From Allium sativum (lineage: Eukaryota; Streptophyta; Magnoliopsida; Asparagales; Amaryllidaceae): a stretch of DNA of 64,000 nucleotides. Positions within the stretch are counted from its first letter, which is position 1; every line of letters starts with the position of its first letter. The notes below the pieces were generated by a model. It was not told the DNA's origin. It made no database searches and was given only the letters and a program-made list of their open reading frames with translations. The position numbers and the translations under genes were made by a program. Of the stretch, positions 11,763 to 22,426 are shown in pieces. The stretch covers positions 634,991,303-635,055,302 of the forward strand of contig CM060910.1 in the NCBI GenBank assembly GCA_030737875.1. The letters run 5' to 3'.

Positions 11763-12130
11763 ATGAACCCATCGTTGACCCTAAAACCCTCGTCCCTACG
11801 CCATATTCTGACCATCGGAGCAGGATCGCCACCCATCACCACCACCGTCGTCCTTCGTTCTACCTCCTTGCCGACTGTCGGCGAACTCGCGCCTGACCTC
11901 GCACCAGAAATCAGCTTTAACCAGCGGCACTTCGAAGCCCTAATTTGAACCTAATATGCCACTTCATTCGTCATTTTGGTATGGCGCTGAAGAGCGTAAC
12001 AAGTACTTCGTTTTCCCCTTTTGAATCATCTCTTATTGATGTGCAGATTGGGAGTTTTTAGGGGATTTCTTTTTGACCTAAATCGACCCCCAATTTTGAA
12101 AGAGGAGGCGCGATTTTTGTTTTTGCGCAT
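11763..12130. other. GC-rich gene-like block in the LARD-1 3' LTR
   Basis: Homologue of the block at 37920-38300. A plus-strand frame (61 codons, 11763-11948) encodes the same start as the 116-codon frame of the other LTR but stops early after FEALI. Since one LTR copy has lost the frame, the protein is probably not under selection. See 37946-38296. Confidence 0.4.
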
Positions 12131-13093
12131 TGACCGGTGAATGGGGCTCTTTTAGGGTTTGACAAAATGCAGGAACTAATATATATATATATATACATAT
12201 ATAATATAATTAAATAATATTTAATTCGTCAAATTCTTGTTTAACACACTGAACTCCAAATCAAACTCAACGACTGTCGCCCCTAGCTAAATACCTCGAT
12301 TCCGAACACAATGAGATATGTTTCGTGAGCCAATTCGATTGTTTCGATTAGTTTTTATTTAAATTAAAATATAAATCAATACATATTGAATTTAAATGTA
12401 TATTTTAATTTACCGGGGCCATATACTGACTCCAAAAATTCCAGAAAAATAAATTTAGCTATGTTTTGATGATATGGTCCTAACAAAACTAACTTCGTCG
12501 AATTTGGAGACCGTTTGAAAAATGGTCAATTTCTAGTTGATTAAATTCAAATTGAAAGTACCAAACGCGTTTAAATTCGCCACGCTCACATATTAGTTCC
12601 AAAAATTATGAAAATTGGAATCTAGCAATAATTTGACATTCCAGATCCAACAAAAGTGGTTTCTTCGAAAATGGAGGTCGTTTGCAAAATGGCTATTTTT
12701 AAGGGCTATATATTATATAAAATATATTTAAATTCCATAACGACTATTCTGAATTTTAAACTGGACATAACTTTAAATTTAAATTATGAAATCTCATTTT
12801 TTTTTCACATTCGTTAGAAAGATATAATTAAATAGATTCAAATATTTCTGGTTTTACTGAAATCCGATTTATTTTGAAACCTGTACATTCAATTGAAATT
12901 TAAAATCGAATTTTCAAACTACTGTGCCATTTCAACCTCGTTTTATAATTAAAATAAATTTAATCGTTCTAACTTCATTTTAAATAAATTTTTAATCATT
13001 ATCATTTAAAATAAATCATTTTAAATATTCAAAATACATTAAGATATCTAATATAAAAAATTTAAATTGATTCTGAAATCCCGGGTTGTTACA

Positions 13094-14158
13094 ATCTCCC
13101 CCACTTAAAATCATTTCATCCTCGAAAAGGAACGGAGCTGAAAGTTTTTTAACTAACTAACTCAACTCTCATTCTGGCTTTCATTCTTCAACTTTTCAGT
13201 TTCTAAAAATTTTCTAATTTCTCAAAAATTTGGCTAACACCCTAAATTTTCAAAAAAATTCGCCATAACCTCCTTTGTGCGGGGAGACCTTTAAAACCGC
13301 AACTTGCCTCACAAGGCCCTCACCAATCCAAAAGAAAAAGAAAAACCCAAGCAACTAGCCAATCGGCTCATAAAATCATCAAACCCAAGAAATATAGTAA
13401 ACATGTACCTATTTGTCGGGCATACAATTTTATTCCTCTTCTTAGCTTCCATGCTATGACCAGTTCATGTATATACATGTATATGCATGCAATTGCAATC
13501 AATTTTCAATTCAGTTCAATATTTGATTCAATTTGGCTTAATTTACATTCACTCACATATTGGTTAAATTAATTATTATTCCAATATACTTTTATTAGTT
13601 AAACTAATAATCAAACTTCACAACCAGCAATCAATTAGTTGATTAGCTTTTCAAACGTATATCTTTAATATATATATTCAAAATCATGTTTTTGATGCCA
13701 ATTCACAACAGTAACCCAATCTAAATTTTGGTTCTCACACCAGTCAACTGGAAATATATAGATATCACACTTTTGAAACTCGAACATAAATATTGATGAT
13801 GTGGTCGCTATCATCAGAATCATCTTCGGGCGACTAGAGTATGATTCTATACCTATCCAGTATATTCGAGGCTTCGAATACACGCTAGCTAGGCGTATAT
13901 CCAAAATCTTCGTATAATCGATTGTCCAAATTCAATTTAAAATAAAATATTCAATTACGTATAATATGATATAATTTTCAAAACTAAATTTGTTTACAAT
14001 AAATAATACTCTTCTAACTCATTCTAGGATACTATTGATCCTATCTCTAACGAGTCATTCTTATTGGGTATTGCTAATCCAATCTCCGACGAATTCTTTT
14101 GTTTGGTTCTAATGTGTCTTGTTCTCGAGCCCTGTAAACCAAAGCTCTGATACCAAAA
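13094..14158 (-). other. LARD-1 internal region, non-coding, 1065 bp
   Basis: Bounded by the polypurine tract (minus strand GTGGGGGAGAT at about 13094-13105) and the primer site (14144-14155). No frame over 80 codons and no gag, protease or RT motif. It matches the LARD-2 interior in both ends and in several inner blocks, for example the segment around 13740-13870 versus 55440-55610, and a GGAGGTTATGGCGAA-like stretch near the 3' end. The interior is therefore a conserved non-coding unit rather than a random deletion, and presumably holds packaging signals. Confidence 0.85.
14144..14155 (-). promoter_or_regulatory. LARD-1 primer-binding site (initiator tRNA-Met)
   Basis: Minus strand TGGTATCAGAGC, the standard plant tRNA-iMet primer complement. 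It is separated from the LTR end (CA at 14159-14160) by three bases. Confidence 0.9.
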
Positions 14159-15252
14159 TGAAACGACCCAAGCTCGCCCTTACGGGAAAGCCCGGATTGA
14201 TTTGAGAACACGATAAATCAGAACCCAAATAGAAGAACATTTCATTGCTTATTACAACAATTACATCAAAGTACAAGAATATAACAGAGTATGAATAAAT
14301 AATATACATCAGAAAAATATCAGAGATTTAAATTACATTTAAATACAAAGCAGCAGAAAAATAATATATAACACAACTGAAAGAAATGCACGGATACAGA
14401 GCTTTCTGAATATAGCTCCAGTTGTAAATCCAGGATCCTGAAAAGAAATATCTGCAAAAACCAAAACTACTAGCCGTCCATGTGGAAAATAGGGGCATCC
14501 AGAGTTTAGGTTAAAACAATAAACTCCGAGTCAGTCATGGGACTGGTGTGAGAACTAAAACAGTTATTAGCTTGATTTTAAAATTAGGTAAATCACGGGA
14601 CCATTCTGTATAACACGGAACGGGTTTATCTCCCCATGAATACTAGTGCATAAAATAAATAGCGCAATGCTAAACAGAAAAATGAAGCTATTATAAGACT
14701 CAGGTCCCATCACACAATGCAACGCAAGTCGGTGGATAAAGCTTAACCTTATAACAGACAAAAATGCTTGGTACGTGAAATTTCACATTTTATTATTATT
14801 ATAAGTGAAGAAATCAATTTCAAATATAAATGTATCAATCATAGGCGGCATAGGTACCCATATATTACATCGCCAAATATATATTTACATCTAAAATCGT
14901 GAAATCACGTATTGGAAATTGGGTTTCCATCTATGAACCAAGGCAAGCGAACATCCTTACCGATTCGAGACTCTCTAGCCCGAGCCTCAGGATACAACCG
15001 CAACTGCACCTGCGGTTAGCGGTAGGGCCAGTCATCCATCAATGATTGGCAATATTATAAACTAAATGTTAGCCTGCCCTATGGGGCATAAAATATGGTC
15101 AGTATATCAACCATAACATCCATCGGCCCGGTAGTGACTGATATATCTGAGGCGCCTCATAATCCATCATCCAGTAATATTAAGCAACATCCACATGAGT
15201 AAACAGTCTAGGCTCCATACCATGATGTTACTCTTAGCTAGAAACTAACATA
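14159..15252 (-). mobile_element. LARD-1 5' LTR, 3'-terminal segment
   Basis: Minus strand, ends ..GGGTCGTTTCA next to the primer site. It carries the conserved near-terminal block CTAAACTCTGGATGCCCC and the CCCAGTCCCATGACTGAC region shared with LARD-2 and the solo LTR. Interrupted at 15253 by the rearranged chromovirus after target bases ACATA (15248-15252). Confidence 0.9.
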
Positions 15253-16540
15253 TGTAACCACCCGTAATTCTGTAACACTAAGATTCACAAATCAAGGCAG
15301 AATTAAATTTTAAAATCAAAATCAAGGGAAACGGGCTGCGCCTTTGCGTTCGTCTCGGAATTCTGCATGAGATAGAGTCCGAGTTTGCGTTAATCGGACT
15401 TCGTATGAAGGAGTTATGGTCTTCAGAAGTTTCAGAATTCGATTTAAATTTCGAACGGGTCAGAAAACGAGTTCAAAATTCAAAATCGGACCCAGATTGG
15501 GCTGGGTGGGAATTTTCCCGCCCAAGACCCAGGTCGACTACCCAGTCGATCAGTCTATGAATAAGGAAATGAGAATGAGACCGTCATGCTGTTGAAGAAA
15601 GACTAGGAATAGCCGTCGAGTCAGGAGTTGATTCAAAAGCTTAAAGCAACGACAATTAAATCAAAACAACACCTACAACAAAGGATAGCATCTCCAAATT
15701 CAGAATTCAGAATCCTGAATTGAAGATTTGTCATACGTTGTAAATAGAGTGCTATTCCGATGTGAATGAATAATTGAGTTTTGATTTGTGTAAAATGAGA
15801 AATGGAATTGTACTTAATTTGTGGTGATGATAATTCATAATTGTATGTTGCTATGATTCTAATTATGAATAGATTTGGGATGTTGTGGTATAATGATGTT
15901 AGACCTATTGGATATTTGCAAGTATATGATTCATGTTGAAAGTTAACAACTATATGTTTGTGGTAGTTTATTTCAACCAAGTTGAGACTCATGCAAGTAT
16001 ATGATTCACTATTATGCCAACATGATTTTAGATCCTTCTATGTATATTTTTATGATCATTTTTAGCGTAGTTGGATCTATTTGGGTGTTATGATTCATAT
16101 GAATTTATGTTGAAATAGGCGTTATGATTCAAGTGAAAACCATACTTTTGGATTAGTGACAAAAGTAAGCATCTTTGTGAACTTGTGTTGACTTTATGAA
16201 CACGGCTAGTTTATGTTTAACTTTATGCCCAAACAAAATATGTTTTAGGCTTAGGTTGTTGTTAGAAAACATATGATAATATATGTGGCACATAATTAAG
16301 TTAGATTCATGCTTTAAATAAAAGTTTACATGATTAGATTAAAACCATGATTCATGTTTAGGTATGTTTTATGTCAAGATTTTATGCTATTACAATGCAA
16401 GTTCACAAGTGCCTAATTTATGTTAATTAGACTGCTATGTTGCAAGTTCATGCGTTCACACACCCCTTTTGATGTTACTTAGGACATATAAACACCATGT
16501 TCTAAGCCCTTGCCCGTCTGTTTTAACTAACATGTTATTA
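15253..16540 (+). mobile_element. Plus-strand 5' portion of a chromovirus LTR
   Basis: Collinear with 4185-5600: terminal TGTAAC, the GGGAAACGGG/CGTTCGTCTCGG block, two remaining GTCGA-type palindromes (15533, 15545), a CAGAATTCAGAATCC block, then AT-rich sequence with TGCAAGTTCA words. The switch to minus-strand LTR lies near 16480-16540 and I cannot place it exactly. Confidence 0.75.
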
Positions 16541-16559
16541 ATGGTTAAATATTATCCCT

Positions 16560-17050
16560 TCATGTTTTAGACTTAACCCTATTCCTTTATCACAATCTGA
16601 TGGTTAAGTGCTCAAGTTTACTTAACCCTACGGTCTAGTTCAGCTAACATATCAAATTGGCTAAGTGTGTTAAATTTTACTTAACCCCAACCTCTAGTCT
16701 GGTTAACATGTTAATTTGGCTAAGTGTATTAACTTTACTTAACCCCACCTTCTAGTCTAGTTAACATGTTAATTCGGCTAAGTGTTTTCTTAGTTACTTA
16801 ACCCCTACAAATCTTGTCTTGTTACCATGTTAAGTTGGTTAAGTGTCCTTATGGACTTAGCCCTCCCATTCTAGCTTAACCGTGTTACGTTGGTTAAGTG
16901 TTCCTATGGACTTAACCCTCCAATTCTAGCTTAACTGTGTTAAGTGTCTGTATGAACCTAACCCCACCCACCGGTCTGATTACCATGTTGAATTGGTTAA
17001 GTGTCTTAGTTAACTTAACCCTACCATTCTTGTTCTAGCTTTAACTAAAT
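16560..17050. repeat. Degenerate ~59 bp minisatellite
   Basis: GGTTAACATGTTAATTTGGCTAAGTGT-like units recur, for example CTAAGTG at 16661, 16720 and 16778, a 58-59 bp period, with drifted copies to about 17050. A shorter version begins the window (1-130) and single units occur at 6200-6260, so this is an LTR module expanded here. Confidence 0.8.
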
Positions 17051-18289
17051 AAATTAAAGCCGCCACCACTCACATTAGACAGATATTGTTGTGATTACTG
17101 GATGTGTCGGTTGGTTCGGGGCAGGTTTACATCGCAATTCAGTCTAACCTCGGGTTAGGCATATTCGTGTTTTCTAAGTTCAAAGGGTTTTGATTGATTT
17201 TCAAATCAGGTTTTTAAAGTAACAATCCCGTCCGTCGGATCAGTTAGGGATAGCCAGGGAGAGCAGGAAACTTGTATTTTCCAAACCCAAGCCTAGACAC
17301 TATCCTCTCTGTCACCCTAGAACTTTCTGGTGTATTATTAAAAGAGATGTCGTTAATAAACCTTTAATTTATCTAAATTTACATCTTCTCATTTAGGACA
17401 AATTCTATAAGTAAATCATTCCTAATTTACTTATTTCCTAATTACTTCTTTAATGTAAATTGTCAACATTTATTCTTATGACCCATTTTCCCCTCTATAT
17501 CATATTTATGCTTTTTGGTATGTAAACTATACCAAATTAAGTGTCACTAACCATGATTTTTGCCAAACATGACAATTACTCGCAATTATGGCCAATTTCA
17601 AATTTATGCCAATATACTTATTATGCCAAATTAGCTAATCCAATTCTGATTTAACATTCTAATTACAGTTCAAGTCAAACTAGACTTATTATTCTAGTTC
17701 ACAGTTCATGTAAATGCTAGATTTACAAGTCAATACTAGATTCAAATTACACATCCTATAATTCATGTCAAATTTATCCAATTTGCATTTCTGTGAACAT
17801 GCCATAATACATGTTCCCAATTTATGCCAATTTCCAAGTTTATAACTACGTTTTTAGTAAATTTCATATTTTGCCCAAATCGTATTCCCACCATTCGTAT
17901 AATCTAATTCAATCTAGATTATAGATAAATCTAGATTCTTAGAAAATAAGGAATGAACCAAAGAGGCTATGAAAAAGATAGACATAATAACTGGCATAAA
18001 ATGATAATTTACTAATTACAGACCTAACGAATTTCACTAAAATTGATCTAAAACATCGAAGGCCTATAGGTCTGAAAATCTTATGACATAAAAAGGGTTG
18101 AATAACGACGTAGGTTCAAGAACATGGGTAGACCTAACTTAATAGGTAAATTCCCAAGGTCTAAAACCAAAGAAAACCAAGAATAGACAGAATAGATAAT
18201 CAGGTTTAGACCCAATTTCACAGTCACAAAACTTAAGCAATCCTTTCCTAGTCATGAATCATAGGTGTTTAATCACAGTTGTCCTTGTT

Positions 18290-18475
18290 ATGTCATAGGC
18301 AATAGTTTATGTTTCCTAATCAAAGGCATAGGCTTGTGTTCATAGTCAAGGAAATAATTCTCATAGTCACAGTCATAGGAAATGTTCATAGTCATAGGCA
18401 ATGTTCATAGTCATAGGCAATGTCCATATTCATAGGCAATGTTCATAGTCATAGGCAAGGCCTAATTGGTCATTG
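18290..18475. repeat. Short tandem repeat CATAGTCATAGGCAATGTT
   Basis: About eight units of 18-22 bp built on TCATAGGCAATGTTCATAG. I saw no counterpart in the other LTRs of this family, so it looks like a private expansion. Confidence 0.85.
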
Positions 18476-18811
18476 AATCATAACAGTTCTTAATTAGGTC
18501 CAAGGATATAAGCACTGATAGAAAGATTTGGCATATTCTTTTATTCCTTTAATTTCATGTCACGAACAGAGGGAAACGTTCAAATCTAAAAAGTAACCGA
18601 CTTACAGAGATTAGATTAGATTCGTAGAAAAACAGTCGTTGAAGTCGTTTGAATCTTCACTTGAATCCTAGCTTGACTTGAATCTCCTCTTGAAAGTCTT
18701 GAGCAATATTTCCTCGTCTTGATTTATTTTATATATTATTTATTTATACATTTTCTCAGAGGCAGCATAAGGATAGAAAAGAATTGTGAATAGAGAAGGA
18801 GACTAAGGCTG

Positions 18812-18935
18812 TTTATATAGGATTAGGCGGACGAATATGGTCAGAATGGCGTCCGGATGCAGAAGAACGAACCAGACTGCAGATCTGGAAAAACAGGGGG
18901 GTCGACCCCCAGGTCGACTACCCAGTCGACCTGGG
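18812..18935 (-). promoter_or_regulatory. TATA box and GTCGAC cluster of the minus-strand LTR
   Basis: Minus strand TATATAAA (18812-18819), with GTCGAC at 18901, 18913 and 18925 about 85-110 bp upstream in a GC-rich block. The order is the same as at 1750-1968 and 4461-4710. Confidence 0.5.
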
Positions 18936-19210
18936 TCTTGGGCGGGAAAATTCCCGCCCAGCCCAATCTGGGTCCGATTTGGAATTTTGAACTCGTTTTC
19001 TGACCTGTTCGAATTTTAAATCGAATTCTGAAACTTCTGAAGACCATAACTCCTTCATACGGAGTCCGATTAACGCAAACACGAACTCTATCTCATGCAG
19101 AATTCCGAGACGAACGCAATGGCGCAGCCCGTTTCCCTTAATTTTGATTTTAAAAATTAATTATGCCTTGATTTGTGAATCGTAGTGTTACAGAATTACG
19201 GGGTGTTACA

Positions 19211-20740
19211 TTCTCCCCCACTTAAAAGGATTTCGTCCCCGAAATCTTCAAGTTAGGAAGAATGTGTCCTACCATCCAATCACCCATCTACTCAACCATT
19301 CAATCACAGGCATTCATTGTCCTTAAAAGATTTCTAATGCTTTCATGTTCATATGCATAGTGTGTGTATATGTCTTTATCTAATGCAAAATCAGGCGGTC
19401 TACTGATTCAGTTGACCTCCTTAATGCGAATCATGTCAGTGCCTTGCGTCCAATCATGTATGCAAGCATCCCTAGTTATGTAAATACTACATGTGTGCAT
19501 AGCCATTCATCCATATGCAACATCCATATAATAACATATCAATTTCAACTTTACAAACAAATACATATCTGTAAATGCAACATGAAAGCGTCTGAACTAA
19601 TCTAGTGCCTAATACGTATGCATATGCATTCACGAGCAACCATTAGCAACCACTTGCAACCATCAACCATAACATGTTTCAAATACATGTTTACATCCAA
19701 AAGAGTTTCTACCTAAGGATCGAAGATACGACCTAGAGGATATACTTTGGAAAGAGAGAAACAATTATGCGTAAAGCTCCTACAAAAGAAATCAAGTATG
19801 CACCCTTAAAAAGGGTATGATGCTAGTATCTAGCCTTCTTGAGCTTTATTCCACTGTATCTTAACTAATTTAACTTCACGATTGTGAAGTTTCTGACCTC
19901 CATTTCCAAAATAAACAAATGTCAATCACGGTACCAAGTATATGTACTAAGATGATTAGAGGTCTCCCTCTTATCCGCCATGCCATAACTATAAAGGTCG
20001 AAAGGTTACTACGTGCTTTTTGGAGTGTCTGCCACAACTATTCATCTCTCACGCAAACCATCCTAGTCGAACTCGACATTCCTCAAGTACAAGCCCCAAA
20101 GGCCTAAACCAATATCAGACAAGCACCCAAGGAATATCTCCTCCGAATTTAGACGATCTACGTGAGATGATATAAGCAAACTCGATAGCTATTCTCAAAT
20201 CCCTACTAACCAAAAATAAACTGGTCGGACCACCAATTGGATTTGAGACTCTAGTGGGATCTTTCTACTATACAAGTACTATGGTGCAGAGACTCAACTA
20301 TGGAAGTGGATATGAACAAATGCGAAGCGCTAAAACCAAAGAAAAGAGTACGAACAACAAAACTAGATTCTTCCAATAGAACTTCACTACCTTTCTCCTA
20401 GGTACGCTTGGTGGTGAAAGTAGGTACTTGCCCTACTGAAAATCTTGTCCTTTTCCCTTAATTACATGCCCAATTACACCATAGTAAAGATACTTCCTCT
20501 TGTCTTAGGTTTTATAATTCCTTCCTCCTTTGTGAGCTAAATCTACATCCATGAATTCCTCATCCTTTTCCGTGTGTAGTCATGTTGACAAATCTCTCGA
20601 AAGCTGCTTCCATCGTACAAAAAACCCTATAATCTTGAAAGAAAACTGGCCGTAGGTGAAACTACTATGGTTATAGATGGAAGTCAGGCACTACTTCGCC
20701 CTTCGATGAGGTTACCTCCTAGAAAGTCAGGAGCCCCAGA
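19211..20740 (-). pseudogene. Heavily decayed chromovirus integrase-chromodomain and 3' UTR
   Basis: Minus strand from the polypurine tract (19211-19224) inward. A 3' UTR matches 3612-4184 (shared block at 19393-19440). Next come chromodomain remnants around 19800-19900 (NREVKLVK, QW, then a stop), a SY..ADKR remnant near 19960-20000, a VEFAY-like segment near 20180, and a DFL..LI remnant near 20720 matching the start of the catalytic core. Stops and frameshifts are everywhere. It is far more decayed than the copy at 2232-3611. Confidence 0.7.
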
Positions 20741-20779
20741 GACTCAAGAAAGAAGGAGATAACCAATCCAAATCCAAAT

Positions 20780-20920
20780 TGACGGGAAAGAGAACTAAGT
20801 AGTAAACCTTAGTTAAAAGGAGCTAAGTAGTAAACCTTAGTTAAGAAAACAACGATTCTGGAAACTAAGTGGTAAACCTTAGTTAGTAGAACTAAGTATT
20901 AATTCTTAGTATAACACGGG
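20780..20920. repeat. Short tandem repeat around AACTAAGTAGTAAACCTTAG
   Basis: Four imperfect units of 20-40 bp (CTAAGTAGTAAACCTTAGTT) close to where the minus-strand interior meets plus-strand LTR. It may mark the rearrangement breakpoint. Confidence 0.75.
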
Positions 20921-20929
20921 AAGGAGCGA

Positions 20930-22426
20930 ACGTCCGTCTGATTAAAACGAAGGCTCCAACGAATTGGGTTACGAAGCCCGAGGCTTCGAGGGGACGTGAG
21001 GGTACTCTTGGTATCCCTCTATGAGGCTGCAGATGATCCTCCTGGGCTCACAGAGGTTAAGGTCTGCGTTAGAAGAACCAAGGGTATGCCTTGGTTGCAA
21101 AATACGGCAACCTAAAGACTAGGATGGACCAGCGTGATTCGGCGAGAAACCGGTAGCCCTGTGATAGCAACTCGTCGTCTACCATCCATCTTGAGTCAAT
21201 CGAGATACGAGAAGCGGAAAGGCGGAGAACTCCAAAAGACCATATACTTGCTATCTAGTTATGGGTGAGGATGGCCATAGGTTAGTGGGGCATAGGGGGC
21301 CCTGCATATAGTTCTCATTTTTCAAGGTGTGCCTTTCATTAGTTGAGGGAGGGGTCGAGTGGGACCATAGCCACTGGAATAAAAACAGATCTTAGCATCT
21401 GCATCGGCAGATATCTGAAAGCTCCCGACCGATTTCTGTGTTTCTTGATTTGCCCTGCCACAGGACTCGGGCCGCACATTACAGGACATGTGCATCTAGA
21501 CAAGCGATAACGATTAGCGATACATGCGTGGGGAAGTATAGGAACATATACCACTCTAGGTAGTGTATCCTAGACTTGGGGGCATCGTTCGACAGGTAGC
21601 ATAATCCCTAGTTGGACTAGGTGGCATAAACCCTGAATTCGAGAAGCGTTCAGCAGATAGAGTAAACTCTAGTTGAATCAAGAAAGCACTTGATAGAAAA
21701 CCCTAGATTAGATATAGGTAATAAATAATAAATGTATGCTTGAAGGCAATGGAAACTACAAGGATTGGGATCACATTATCGTTACTAGTTGGGACACTAG
21801 TTAGGTGGTGCAGAGATATACAAACCAGTATAACAAGGAAATAGCGAAGCGGCGAAAGTTTTAAAGCATATCCGGTTTATCTTATCTTAGCATATCTTGT
21901 GATTATCTTGTCTAATCTTGCTGACCCTATCGTCATGGTGTTATCTTGTATTCAGTTAATTCATGTCGTTTTGTTTTTCCATGTTCACATGCTAGAAGTT
22001 ACTGAACTTACTCAGGCTTTATGTCTGACTCTGTTTTTCTTTCGTCTTCTTTTCTTCCGTCCCCCCCCCCCCCAGGTAGTAAAGGAGGGGATAGTATAGC
22101 TCAGGTTAAGTTGGACTGTCACTCTTTCCCAGCTTGAAGATTTGTCGAACTTTTGCTTGGGTTTTCTTTTCAGATGCTATGGCTGGCTCTTGCTACATTG
22201 GGGAATATAAATGTTGTTTTATGCTTCTTTATTTTGTAAGACAGATGATACTCTGATATTGTAAAGAAATCATTGTACAAACTATTTTATCAATAAAGAA
22301 AAGTTTTATTTTCCGCTGTTTAATTTCTGTCTGTCTTGTAATTTATCTGCATCTTTTACCCTAAATGCTCCACAGAACTTAGTGCATTCCCTTTGTGAGT
22401 GACACTAACGGATGTGGGGTGTTACA
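20930..22426 (+). mobile_element. Plus-strand 3' portion of a chromovirus LTR
   Basis: Collinear with the last 1.3 kb of 4185-7484, with corresponding GGGGTCGAGTGGGACC, GACTTGGGGGCA and CTTGAAGATT-type blocks, a C run at 22063-22073, AATAAA at 22292-22297, TTTTCCGCTG at 22309-22318, and the end GTGACACTAACGGATGTGG..TGTTACA. Confidence 0.78.

Larger units (their letters stand above)
7485..13093 (-). mobile_element. LARD-1 3' LTR, lacking its last ~550 bp
   Basis: Minus-strand LTR start TGTAACAACCCGGG ends at 13093, directly against the polypurine tract. The other end is truncated: 7485 corresponds to about 14709 of the 5' LTR, some 550 bp inside it. Relative to the 5' LTR it lacks a segment equivalent to about 22594-22957, with the join near 8211-8216. 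It supplies undisturbed versions of both insertion sites of the 5' LTR: ACATA at 8026-8030 and the TA-rich tract at about 10038-10070. There is no coding potential. Confidence 0.88.
16540..19210 (-). mobile_element. Minus-strand chromovirus LTR portion
   Basis: On the minus strand the LTR start TGTAACACCCCGTAATTCTG ends at 19210 against a polypurine tract, with the usual conserved start block. It extends back through the CTCACATTAGAC block (about 17065) and the TTAAGTGT repeats, matching 1-2229 in the same orientation. Confidence 0.8.
15253..22426. mobile_element. Rearranged chromovirus composite with ACATA target duplication
   Basis: The outer ends are a plus-strand LTR start (TGTAACCACCCG at 15253) and a plus-strand LTR end (GGGTGTTACA at 22426), flanked by ACATA at 15248-15252 and 22427-22431. 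The undisturbed site is visible at 8026-8030 in LARD-1's other LTR. Inside, orientation flips: plus LTR, then minus LTR, then minus-strand 3' interior, then plus LTR. An internal inversion, or a second element inserted in the opposite sense and later trimmed, could each explain this. It is an old, inactive copy. Confidence 0.8.

Noticed and set aside
20930..22426. Solo LTR independent of 15253
   Set aside because: ACATA duplications at the outer ends tie 15253 and 22426 to one insertion.
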